64,000 bases of DNA from Variovorax sp. DXTD-1 (GTDB lineage: Bacteria; Pseudomonadota; Gammaproteobacteria; Burkholderiales; Burkholderiaceae_C), in contig NZ_RWKH01000002.1 of assembly GCF_003984625.1 (NCBI RefSeq), positions 1 through 64,000 on the forward strand, written 5' to 3'. The stretch's first letter is position 1. The number at the start of each line of letters is the position of its first letter. The translations under genes and the position numbers were made by a program. Below the pieces are notes generated by a model. That model made no database searches, was not told the DNA's origin, and saw only the letters and a program-made list of their open reading frames with translations. Of the stretch, positions 31,338 through 39,120 are shown piece after piece.

Positions 31338-31598
31338 CTAGGGCTTGCTCGGCTCCTTGTTGGTTTCCGAGCGGAGGTCTTCCCGCAGCCCGTAGGCCGC
31401 GGAACCGTCGTGGCGCGATGCCTCCACGTTCTTGCGCTTGCTGGCCATGCGCTCGGCGGGGGCCGGTGCCGAGTCCTGTTCTCCGGCAGTCGAAGAACTG
31501 CTCGTGAACTTTTCTCCCGCGCCGATGTTGTCTACCCCGCCGCTCGTGGTGGGCCGGGTTCCGTCGCCCGAGCCGAGGTTTCCGGGTTCGCTGTTCAT
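31338..31598 (-). CDS. Small hydrophilic hypothetical protein
   Basis: 86 residues, very rich in Ser, Gly, Glu, Pro and Thr, predicted to be disordered. No domain is recognised. The start at ATG 31598 is preceded by AGGAGT at a good distance; an ATG at 31628 would add ten residues but has no clear site. The C-terminal part (KRKNVEASRHDGSAAYGLRED) is the only segment with a conserved look. It is paired with the EESFPASDP protein downstream. Confidence 0.62.
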   Translation of the reverse strand: MNSEPGNLGSGDGTRPTTSGGVDNIGAGEKFTSSSSTAGEQDSAPAPAERMASKRKNVEASRHDGSAAYGLREDLRSETNKEPSKP

Positions 31599-31749
31599 TT
31601 CGTTCGACTCCTGTTCGCTCGAGAGCAAAGTGGCAATGAATCGATTCTGGGAACTCCCGGGCGCCCGCGCGTAGGACGAGGCCAGCGTCCATCAGTCGGA
31701 AGCATCCCCGCCTCGGGCGCCTTTTCAAAGGCGCACAATTTGGCGTTGG

Positions 31750-31778
31750 AATGTGATAAATTCACATTTAAATACAAT
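31750..31778 (+). promoter_or_regulatory. Palindrome and -10 element upstream of the pilin operon
   Basis: AATGTGA (31750-31756) and TCACATT (31762-31768) form a perfect inverted repeat with a five-base centre. It is like a CRP/Vfr site (TGTGA-N6-TCACA) but one base short in the spacer. A TACAAT -10 box lies at 31773-31778, 29 bases before the pilin ATG, so the palindrome covers the -35 region; a protein bound here would replace or block that contact. No good -35 hexamer is seen. Confidence 0.5.
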
Positions 31779-31806
31779 CTGACACATCATTACCCTGGCC
31801 AGATGA

Positions 31807-32214
31807 ATGAAAAAGCTCTCGTTTTCGCGCCGGCGCAATGGCTTCACATTGATCGAGGTAATGATCACGGTGGTGATCATCGCGATCCTCGCCTCCATTG
31901 CGATCCCGAGCTATCAGCGATACGTGATCCGCGCCAAGCGCTCCGCCGCTCAGGCGCAGATGATGGAGATTGCCAACCGGCAGCAGCAGTTCCTGCTGGC
32001 AAACCGCAGCTACGCAGACAAGACGACGCTGACGGCCAGCGGCTACTCGCTGCCCGCGGACGTTGCCGCCAATTACGACTACACGATCACCCTGTCCGCG
32101 GCAGGCACTCCTCCCGGCTTTGTCCTGACTTTCGATTCGACAGGCGCCCAGGCGTCCGACGGCGACCTCACCCTCGATAACCAAGGCGCGAAAACGCCGG
32201 CCGACAAATGGTGA
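31807..32214 (+). CDS. pilE: Type IV pilin-like protein (PilE type)
   Basis: 135 residues with a prepilin leader: basic MKKLSFSRRRNG followed by FTLIEVMITVVIIAILASIA, so PilD cleavage falls before Phe13 and Glu5 of the mature protein is present. The single hydrophobic N-terminal helix anchors it in the inner membrane before assembly. The globular part lacks a cysteine pair, unlike major PilA, so it is more likely a minor pilin. It is the first gene of a six-gene pilus cluster; its stop overlaps pilV by seven bases. The gene is preceded by a palindrome and a -10 box at 31750-31778. Confidence 0.88.
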   Translation: MKKLSFSRRRNGFTLIEVMITVVIIAILASIAIPSYQRYVIRAKRSAAQAQMMEIANRQQQFLLANRSYADKTTLTASGYSLPADVAANYDYTITLSAAGTPPGFVLTFDSTGAQASDGDLTLDNQGAKTPADKW

Positions 32215-32798
32215 AGCCGCGCCCGACCGCCGAACGCGCCCGCGCACAACGCGGCGCCACGCTGATCGAGGTGCTGGTCACCCTGCTGATCCTCGCCTTC
32301 GGCCTGTTCGGGCTCGTCGGCCTGCAGGCGCGTCTCCAGTCGTCCGAAATGGAGTCTTACCAGCGCTCGCAGGCGCTGATCCTGCTCAATGACATGGCCA
32401 GCCGCATTGCAATCAATCGCCGCATGGCCTCCAGCTACGTCACTGCCTCGCCGCTGGGCACCGGGACCAACTGCCCCACCGGCACGGGCTCGCGCCAGCA
32501 GATCGACGCCATGGAATGGTGCAACGCGCTGCAGGGCGCGGCAGAAACCTCGGGCACCACCAAGCTCGGCGCCATGATCGGCGGGCGCGGCTGCGTGGAG
32601 GACCTGGGCAACAACGAATACCTGATCACCGTCGCCTGGCAGGGCCTGGTGCCCATTGCCGCACCTCCGGAAGGCGTGGCCTGCGGCAAGGACGCCTACG
32701 ACGTGGCCCCCACCGCATCAACACCAAGCCCGCAGTGCACCGCCGACAGGTGCCGCCGGACCGTGACGACGCTGGTGCGCATCGGGACGCTTTCATGA
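32208..32798 (+). CDS. pilV: Type IV pilus minor pilin PilV
   Basis: 196 residues with a class III leader ending in QRG and ATLIEVLVTLLILAFGLFGLVGLQ, the PilV type in which the first mature residue is Ala rather than Phe. The pattern SSEMESYQRSQALILLNDMASRI is typical of PilV. Five cysteines in the C-terminal part suggest disulfides. It overlaps pilE by seven bases and pilW by four (ATGA), indicating coupled translation. In other pili PilV, PilW and PilX form the tip complex together with PilY1. Confidence 0.9.
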   Translation: MVKPRPTAERARAQRGATLIEVLVTLLILAFGLFGLVGLQARLQSSEMESYQRSQALILLNDMASRIAINRRMASSYVTASPLGTGTNCPTGTGSRQQIDAMEWCNALQGAAETSGTTKLGAMIGGRGCVEDLGNNEYLITVAWQGLVPIAAPPEGVACGKDAYDVAPTASTPSPQCTADRCRRTVTTLVRIGTLS

Positions 32799-33958
32799 TG
32801 CGCGCGCGCCCGGCAGGCAAGACCCGCCAACTTGCCCGTGCCCTGCACGGCCAGCGGGGCCTGACGCTGATCGAACTGATGGTGTCCATCACGATCATGC
32901 TGATCGTGCTGGCGGCGGTGATTGCGCTGTTCCTCAATGTGAACAACACCCAGCGCGAAATGGTCAAGGTCAACCGCCAGATCGAGGGCGGCCGCCTCAG
33001 CGTCTTTGTGCTCGAGAACGAAATCACGCACGCGGGCTTCTGGGAAAACTACATGCCCGAGTTCGACGACCTCACGGTTTCGGGCGTGCCAGCGAAGGTG
33101 CCGACCGGCAATGCGCCCGATCCGTGCCTGCCCTATTCGGCGGCGAACTGGACTGAGGACTACAAGCGCAGCCTGCTCGACATGCCCGTGCAGGCGTACG
33201 ACGCCGTGCCGGCCAGTTGCGCCGGCCTGTTGACGAACAAGAAGGCCGACACCGACGTGCTGGTGGTGCGCCACGCCGAAACCTGCATCGCCGGCATGCC
33301 GAATTGCGAAGCAGACACCTTCGGCAAGCTGTACTTCCAGTCGTCCTTCTGCGGCACGCAGAAGCCATCGGATTTCGACCTCACCACGGCCGGCTTTGCC
33401 ACCATGATGAGCAAGAACTGCACGACCCCATCGCCCAAGCGCAGGTTCATCTCCGACATCTACTATGTGCGCGACTACGCCGAAACAGTCGGCGACGGCA
33501 TCCCGACTCTGGCGCGTTCGCGCTTCGATCTCTCGGCGACGGGGCTGGCGCAGCAGCCGCCTGTGCCTCTCATCGAAGGCGTCGAGGGCTTCCGCGTGGA
33601 ACTGGGCCTGGACACGTTGAGCAAGACCGGCGCGGCCGTGAACTACACCCAGGCCATTTCATGGGCGGACGCGGCCGTCAGGTCCACCCCCACCAACCGC
33701 GGCGACGGAAGCCCCGACGGAAATTTCGTTCACTGCAGCACCGCTTCGCCCTGCACCACCGACCAGCTGATCAACGTGGTGGCCGTCAAGCTCTACGTGG
33801 TGGCGCGCAGCATCGAGGTGTCTCCGGGCCATACCGATACGCGTACCTACAACCTCGGCAGCGCAACGCTCGGCCCCTTCAACGACCGCTACAAGCGGCA
33901 TGCGTTCACCACCGCGATCCGCATGACCAACGTGACCGGCCGCAGGGAAACGCCGTGA
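32795..33958 (+). CDS. pilW: Type IV pilus minor pilin PilW
   Basis: 387 residues with a leader ending GQRG, followed by LTLIELMVSITIMLIVLAAV and VNNTQREMVKVNRQIEGGRL, the PilW pattern. The large globular domain (~300 residues) contains several cysteines that could pair. ATG 32795 overlaps the pilV stop by four bases, and its own stop overlaps the pilX start. It is a tip-complex subunit for PilY1 presentation and pilus priming. The length fits PilW, which is the largest minor pilin. Confidence 0.9.
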   Translation: MMRARPAGKTRQLARALHGQRGLTLIELMVSITIMLIVLAAVIALFLNVNNTQREMVKVNRQIEGGRLSVFVLENEITHAGFWENYMPEFDDLTVSGVPAKVPTGNAPDPCLPYSAANWTEDYKRSLLDMPVQAYDAVPASCAGLLTNKKADTDVLVVRHAETCIAGMPNCEADTFGKLYFQSSFCGTQKPSDFDLTTAGFATMMSKNCTTPSPKRRFISDIYYVRDYAETVGDGIPTLARSRFDLSATGLAQQPPVPLIEGVEGFRVELGLDTLSKTGAAVNYTQAISWADAAVRSTPTNRGDGSPDGNFVHCSTASPCTTDQLINVVAVKLYVVARSIEVSPGHTDTRTYNLGSATLGPFNDRYKRHAFTTAIRMTNVTGRRETP

Positions 33959-34512
33959 AGATGCCATCCACATTCCCCATGCACAGGCAAGGCGGCGCGG
34001 CATTGATCGTCGGGCTGATCATGCTGGTGCTGATCACCCTTGCCGTCACGGCCGGGTTCACGCTCAGCAACACCAACCTCAAGTCGGTGGGCAACATGCA
34101 GAACCGCAATGAGGCAGTGGCCGCGGCCAATCGCGCCATCGAGATAGTGGCTTCTTCCCTGCTGCTGCCGGGCGTGGACGGCTCGCCCTCGCTGGCCGTG
34201 CCCCTGGGCACCCAGAGCCGGGTGGACATCAACAACGACGGCACCGACGACTACATCGTGGAGATCGCTCCCCCCACCTGCGTGCGAGCGACCAAGTCGA
34301 CCGACACCGGCGGGGGCACTGCGGGCCCGGGCGGTATCGGCGGAAATTCTTCCACCAGCGGCTCCGGGCTCAATGCCCTGCCCGACCAATACAACACGGT
34401 GTGGGACATCAGCACCAGCGTGACCCATGCCGCCAGCGGCACGGTCACTGCCGTACGCCAGGGCGTGCGAGCGCTGCTGACCAAAGAGCAATTCGAAGCG
34501 CTGTGCTCGTAG
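33955..34512 (+). CDS. pilX: Type IV pilus minor pilin PilX with a calcium-binding-like loop
   Basis: 185 residues with a leader ending in HRQGG and AALIVGLIMLVLITLAVT, the GspK/PilX style in which Glu5 is replaced. A loop DINNDGTDD (residues 91-99, bases 34225-34251) matches the EF-hand/dockerin pattern DxNxDGxxD, and suggests calcium binding. A Gly/Thr/Ser-rich segment follows (about 117-140). Start GTG 33955 overlaps the pilW stop; ATG 33961 is an alternative two codons on. It precedes pilY1 by 46 bases. Confidence 0.85.
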   Translation: MKMPSTFPMHRQGGAALIVGLIMLVLITLAVTAGFTLSNTNLKSVGNMQNRNEAVAAANRAIEIVASSLLLPGVDGSPSLAVPLGTQSRVDINNDGTDDYIVEIAPPTCVRATKSTDTGGGTAGPGGIGGNSSTSGSGLNALPDQYNTVWDISTSVTHAASGTVTAVRQGVRALLTKEQFEALCS

Positions 34513-34558
34513 CCAGCCCTGTCCTGCGAATGATCACGACGATGAACGGATCGACCTC

Positions 34559-37500
34559 ATGAAAAAGAACTTCTTCCGGCCGCTCTGGGCCGCCGCGCTG
34601 CTGATGTTCGGCTTTTCCGCGGCACAGGCGGAAGACATCGATCTTTTCGTCGGCTACAACCAGACCGTGACGGATGCGCCGAACGTGCTGTTCGTGCTGG
34701 ACAACACGGCCAATTGGAACCAGCCCTTCACCGCCGAGATCAATGCGCTGGCCAGCGCCTTCGAAAGCCTGCCCACCGGCAAATTCAAAGTCGGCGTGAT
34801 GATGTTCAGCGAAACCGGCGGCGGCAACTCGAACATCGACGGCGCCTACCTGCGTGCCGGCGTTCGCTTGCTGGACGAAGACAACAGGCGCAAGTACGGC
34901 GCGCTGATCCGCAGCCTCGACAAGCTCGATGACAAGTCCAATGGCGGCAAGGCCGGCAAGATGATGGCCGAGGTCTACCGCTATCTCTCGAGCGGCGCGC
35001 CCATGGGCGGCAACAACAAGGCGAAGGCCGACTACACCGGCAATGTCTTCGGTACCGCGGCGTCGAAGGCGATCTATTCGCTGCCGGGCAATCCGCTGGC
35101 GGCCATCAACAGCAGCACCTACACCGGACCGAACACCACCAACTGCATCGGCACCTACGTCATCTACATCAGCAACGGCGCCGCGCAAGACAACAACAGC
35201 GACACCACCACCTCCACCAATGCACTGCGTGCGGCCGGAGGCACCACCACCATGATTCCGCTGAGCCCGAGCGGCTCACAGGACAACGTGGCAGACGAAT
35301 GGGCCAAGTTCCTGCAAACCAGCATGGGCGTGAAGGTCTACACCGTCGAAGCCGCCAAGGCCACCGGCGGCCAGGGGCCGGGCTGGAGCGCGCTGCTAAA
35401 GAGCATGGCAGACCAGAGCAAAGGCGAGTACTACGACCTCAGCGCCAAGGTCGACCTTGGCCTCGCGCTCAAGGAATCGCTGGACGACATCTTCAGCAAG
35501 ATCCAGTCGGTCAACAGCGTGTTCTCGTCGGTGAGCCTGCCCGTGAGCGTGAACACGCAGGGCACCTACCTGAACCAGGTGTTCGTGGGCATGTTCCGCC
35601 CCGACGATTCCGCCTATCCGCGCTGGAACGGAAATCTCAAGCAGTACAAGCTCGGCCTGGACACCAACAACCAGCTCATCCTGCAGGACGCAGCCGGAAC
35701 CAACGCCATCAACAACCAGACCGGTTTCATCGCGCCCTGCGCGCGAAGCTTCTGGACGCCCGCGCCAAGCACCACCGATGCCTATTGGAGCTTCCGTCCC
35801 GCAGGCGATTGCCTTGGCAAGGAGGCCGCCGAAAGCCCCGATGGCAACGTGGTGGAGAAAGGCGCACAAGGCTACATGCTGCGGCAGGTGCTCACGGCCG
35901 ACCGCAACGTGAAGACCTGCGCGGCGGACGACTGCTCGATCCTGACGAGCTTTGCCACCGGCAACACGGCCGGCATCACCAAAGAGGCGCTTGGCGTGCC
36001 AACCGACGCCGAGCGCACCGCGCTGATCGAATGGCTGCGCGGCCTGGACAACAAGGGCGACGAACGGCGTGCTGCCGACGGCACACCGCTCACTTCCACC
36101 ACGGCCATGCGCCCCTCGGTGCACGGCGACGTGGTGCATTCGCGCCCGGTGGCCATCAACTACGGCAGCGACAGCGAGCCGCAGGTGGTGGTGTTCTACG
36201 GTGCCAACGACGGCATGCTGCGCGCGGTCAACGGCAACCAGACCGCCGCCATCGGCTCCGCGGCGCCCGGCAGCGAGATGTGGTCCTTCGTGCCGCCGGA
36301 GTTCTACGGAAGCATCAAGCGGCTGTACGACAACACCAAGCGGATCAACTTTCCCGGCGTGCCGGTCAGCGTGGGCGCCACCGCCCCCAAGCCCTACGGC
36401 ATGGATGGCGCCATGGCGGCCTATCGCCAGGGCAACGAAGCCTGGCTCTACGCCAGCATGCGCCGCGGCGGCCGCCTGGTCTATGCCTTCGATGTGTCGA
36501 ACCCCGCCTCGCCCATTCTCAAGTGGCGCAGGGGTTGCCCGAACCAGGACAACGACGTCGGCTGCGACACCGGTGCAAACGACATGACAGGCATCGGCCA
36601 GACCTGGTCGGCGCCGAAGATCGTCAAGTCGGCCGGCTATGGTTCGGGCAGCACGCCCATGGTGATGTTCGGCGGCGGCTACGACAAGTGCGAAGACGTC
36701 GACACCACCGATCCGGCCCTGGCCTGCGGCGCGGCCTCCAAGGGCAAGAAGATCTACGTGCTCGACGCGAGCACCGGCACCGTCCTGCAGACCTTCACCA
36801 CCGAGCGCGCGGTCGCTGGCGAAGTCACCGTCGTGAACGACAGCGCGGGCCTGGCCAAGATCGCCTACGCCGCCGACCTGGGCGGCAACGTCTACCGCAT
36901 TGCCATCGGTGCTGCCGCGCCGGGCAGTTGGACGATGACCAAGATCGCCTCGCTCGGCTGCGACGTCGCGAGCACCACCTGCACGCCCAACCGCAAGTTC
37001 ATGTTCGGCCCCGACGTGGTCGAAGACAACGGCATGAACGTGCTGCTGCTGGGATCGGGCGACCGCGAAAAGCCGTTGCGCTCCTACACCGCTGCGCTCA
37101 GCGTCTCCAACCGCTTCTACATGATGGTGGACAAGCCCGCTGACGCAACCTGGCTCACCAACGAATCGAGCAACTGCGACGGCAACTCTCTGCTGTGCCA
37201 CGGCTCGCTGCTGGCCATCACGGGCACCGATGAGCCTTCGCCCACCGCCCTGGCGGCCAAGAAGGGCTGGTACCTGGTGCTCGCGCCCGGTGAACAGGTG
37301 GTGACCTCGTCGGTGACCGCCTATGGCAACACCACCTTCAATACCCACACGCCCACCGATCCGACCGTGCGCCAGTCGTGCCGTGCCGACCTTGGCACGG
37401 CCAATGTCTACAACCTGGCCTACCTGAACGCCGGCGCGCAGGGCGCGCGGTTCCAGAACGTGGTCGGCGGCGGCCTTGCGCCCTCGCCCGTGGTCGGCCG

Positions 37501-37636
37501 CGTGATGGTGAACGGCAGCTTCCGCGACGTGGTGATCGGCGCCAACCCCGACTCGTTCCTGAGCCCCAAGGGTGCCGCGGTCAAAACCGCCTTCACGCAG
37601 CCCAAGGGCCGCGTCTACTGGTTCATCCAGAAGTAA
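34559..37636 (+). CDS. pilY1: Type IV pilus tip adhesin/assembly protein PilY1
   Basis: 1025 residues with a signal peptide (1-~24, cleavage after AQA). The N-terminal ~330 residues form a von Willebrand A-like domain, in which the usual metal site DxSxS reads DNTANW, so it is degenerate. The C-terminal ~500 residues form the beta-propeller, with HGDVVHSRPVAINYG and VVFYGANDGMLRAVNG as propeller blades. The loop that in Pseudomonas carries the acidic calcium site reads VVNDSAGLAKIAYAADLGG, without the acidic ligands. The gene lies 46 bases after pilX, and ends three bases before the FimT-like gene. It supports pilus extension and surface contact sensing. Confidence 0.9.
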   Translation: MKKNFFRPLWAAALLMFGFSAAQAEDIDLFVGYNQTVTDAPNVLFVLDNTANWNQPFTAEINALASAFESLPTGKFKVGVMMFSETGGGNSNIDGAYLRAGVRLLDEDNRRKYGALIRSLDKLDDKSNGGKAGKMMAEVYRYLSSGAPMGGNNKAKADYTGNVFGTAASKAIYSLPGNPLAAINSSTYTGPNTTNCIGTYVIYISNGAAQDNNSDTTTSTNALRAAGGTTTMIPLSPSGSQDNVADEWAKFLQTSMGVKVYTVEAAKATGGQGPGWSALLKSMADQSKGEYYDLSAKVDLGLALKESLDDIFSKIQSVNSVFSSVSLPVSVNTQGTYLNQVFVGMFRPDDSAYPRWNGNLKQYKLGLDTNNQLILQDAAGTNAINNQTGFIAPCARSFWTPAPSTTDAYWSFRPAGDCLGKEAAESPDGNVVEKGAQGYMLRQVLTADRNVKTCAADDCSILTSFATGNTAGITKEALGVPTDAERTALIEWLRGLDNKGDERRAADGTPLTSTTAMRPSVHGDVVHSRPVAINYGSDSEPQVVVFYGANDGMLRAVNGNQTAAIGSAAPGSEMWSFVPPEFYGSIKRLYDNTKRINFPGVPVSVGATAPKPYGMDGAMAAYRQGNEAWLYASMRRGGRLVYAFDVSNPASPILKWRRGCPNQDNDVGCDTGANDMTGIGQTWSAPKIVKSAGYGSGSTPMVMFGGGYDKCEDVDTTDPALACGAASKGKKIYVLDASTGTVLQTFTTERAVAGEVTVVNDSAGLAKIAYAADLGGNVYRIAIGAAAPGSWTMTKIASLGCDVASTTCTPNRKFMFGPDVVEDNGMNVLLLGSGDREKPLRSYTAALSVSNRFYMMVDKPADATWLTNESSNCDGNSLLCHGSLLAITGTDEPSPTALAAKKGWYLVLAPGEQVVTSSVTAYGNTTFNTHTPTDPTVRQSCRADLGTANVYNLAYLNAGAQGARFQNVVGGGLAPSPVVGRVMVNGSFRDVVIGANPDSFLSPKGAAVKTAFTQPKGRVYWFIQK

Positions 37637-37639
37637 AGG

Positions 37640-38161
37640 GTGGGCAAGGTGCAGACGACCGCCGGCATGCGAACACGCGGCTTCACGCTGGTGGAGCTGA
37701 TGGTCACCATCGTGGTGCTGGTGGTGCTGGTGTCGGTGGCCGTCCCCTCGTTCGACAACATTCGGCTTTCGAGCCGGCTGACTTCCTACGCGACCGATCT
37801 GGTGGCCGGCAGCCAGCTGGCGCGCAGCGAAGCCATCAAGCGCAACGCGGCCGTGACGCTGTGCGCCTCGGCCAACGGCACGGCCTGCGCCACCAACGGC
37901 CAATGGGAAGCCGGCTGGATCGTCATCAGCAGCGGCGGGCAGGTGATCCAGAAGCAGCCGGCCGCGGCCAGCGGCTACCAGATACGCGACGGCGGCGGGC
38001 TCAGCGCCCTCAGCTTCGACGGCACCGGTGTCGGCGGCACCGCGGCGGACGTCACGATCTGCCGCGCCAGCCCTGTGGGTAACCAGGAGCGGGTGGTGAA
38101 AATCAGCGCCACCGGGCGTTCATCGATCACCCGAACCAGTGTGGGTACCTGTGGTGCATGA
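37640..38161 (+). CDS. Type IV pilus minor pilin, GspH/FimT family
   Basis: 173 residues. The leader ends in MRTRG and is followed by FTLVELMVTIVVLVVLVSVAVPSF, with Glu5, a clean prepilin signature. The GspH/FimT domain follows: NIRLSSRLTSYATDLVAGSQLARSEAIKRN is cut short here for the motif LARSEAIKRN, which is typical of FimT. Three starts are possible: GTG 37640, GTG 37649 (AAAGGG at a good distance) and ATG 37667, which gives the shortest leader. It is the last gene of the pilus operon. FimT in other bacteria binds DNA at the pilus tip during natural transformation. Confidence 0.83.
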   Translation: MGKVQTTAGMRTRGFTLVELMVTIVVLVVLVSVAVPSFDNIRLSSRLTSYATDLVAGSQLARSEAIKRNAAVTLCASANGTACATNGQWEAGWIVISSGGQVIQKQPAAASGYQIRDGGGLSALSFDGTGVGGTAADVTICRASPVGNQERVVKISATGRSSITRTSVGTCGA

Positions 38162-38277
38162 ATGAGTTCTTTTTTGTGCGATCCTCGGCGATGCGGACGA
38201 TAGTGCACTAACACTTGCCCAGGGCTCGCCAGTTCACGTCCTTGACCGCGATTGAATCAGTAAAAACGTCTCATTTC

Positions 38278-39120
38278 ATGGAACACCAGTTGGACTGGGC
38301 ACTTGCCGCATGCGGCCGCATCCTGCGGCCGGTGGTGCGGCTCGCCCTGGCCATGGGGGTGAAGCATCCGCACCTGGAAGTGTTGCTGCGCGACCTGCTG
38401 CTGGAGGAAGCCACGCGCTCCTGGCACAAGCAGGGCGTGGCAAAGCCCAATATCAGCCAGCTGTCGGTCACGACGGGGCTGAACCGCAAGGCCGTGACCT
38501 CCAAGGTTCGCACTCCGGTGGACGCCCTGCCTCGCACGGAAATCTCGGCCGCGGCGAAGACCTTCACGCTGTGGCTGCAAATGGTGTCGGAAAACCAGGC
38601 CTACCAGCGGCTCCCGATCACCGCCGATGCCGAGGACACCCCCTCCTTCGAAACCGTGGCACGGCTCGGCAGCCGCGGCAATGTGCACCATCGCGCCATC
38701 CTGGACGAACTGGTGCGCCTGAACATGGCGGCCGAACAGAATGGCTGTGCCGAGCTCAAGGTCGACGGCTTCGTGCCGGTGGACGACCTGCAGGCGATGC
38801 TGGCGTTTCTGGGCGACAACGGCCGCGACCACCTGCTGGCCGCGGTGTCCAATACCCTTGGCGAGCAGCCGCGCATGCTCGAGCGGGCGGTGTATGCGCG
38901 CGGCTTGGGGATGGAAGATTGCGAGAGCATCCATCAGCTGGTGCGCGAACGCTGGTCCGCCCTGCACCATGAACTGGCGGGCGAGATGACGCGCGCCGTC
39001 GACCGGGCCCCAAAAGGCGCCAAAGGGCGCATCCGGGTCGGCATCTACACTTATTATGAAGACGACGCTGCGCCGCTTGCGCCGGTCGTCGCCCCCAAGC
39101 GGGAAGAGAAAACGCCATGA
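38278..39120 (+). CDS. DUF6502-like protein with N-terminal helix-turn-helix
   Basis: 280 residues of a family I associate with DUF6502. Residues ~45-75 read as a winged-helix/helix-turn-helix: PNISQLSVTTGLNRKAVTSKV. The middle and C-terminal parts are helical (HHRAILDELVRLNMAAEQNG; FLGDNGRDHLLAAVSNTLGEQ), soluble, without membrane segments. It ends in an acidic tail. Its stop overlaps the start of the DUF5666 lipoprotein gene by four bases (ATGA), so the two are made together. A cytoplasmic regulator coupled to a surface lipoprotein is a reasonable but unproven reading. ATG 38278 is preferred to the in-frame start at 38215, which has no homology-like sequence. Confidence 0.75.
   Translation: MEHQLDWALAACGRILRPVVRLALAMGVKHPHLEVLLRDLLLEEATRSWHKQGVAKPNISQLSVTTGLNRKAVTSKVRTPVDALPRTEISAAAKTFTLWLQMVSENQAYQRLPITADAEDTPSFETVARLGSRGNVHHRAILDELVRLNMAAEQNGCAELKVDGFVPVDDLQAMLAFLGDNGRDHLLAAVSNTLGEQPRMLERAVYARGLGMEDCESIHQLVRERWSALHHELAGEMTRAVDRAPKGAKGRIRVGIYTYYEDDAAPLAPVVAPKREEKTP

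Noticed and set aside
31750..31768. A true CRP site before pilE
   Set aside because: The palindrome has a five-base centre, whereas the classical site needs six; kept only as an unspecified operator.
35396..37903. An 835-residue minus-strand frame opposite pilY1
   Set aside because: His/Arg/Gly-rich, no recognisable domain; PilY1 on the other strand is well supported.
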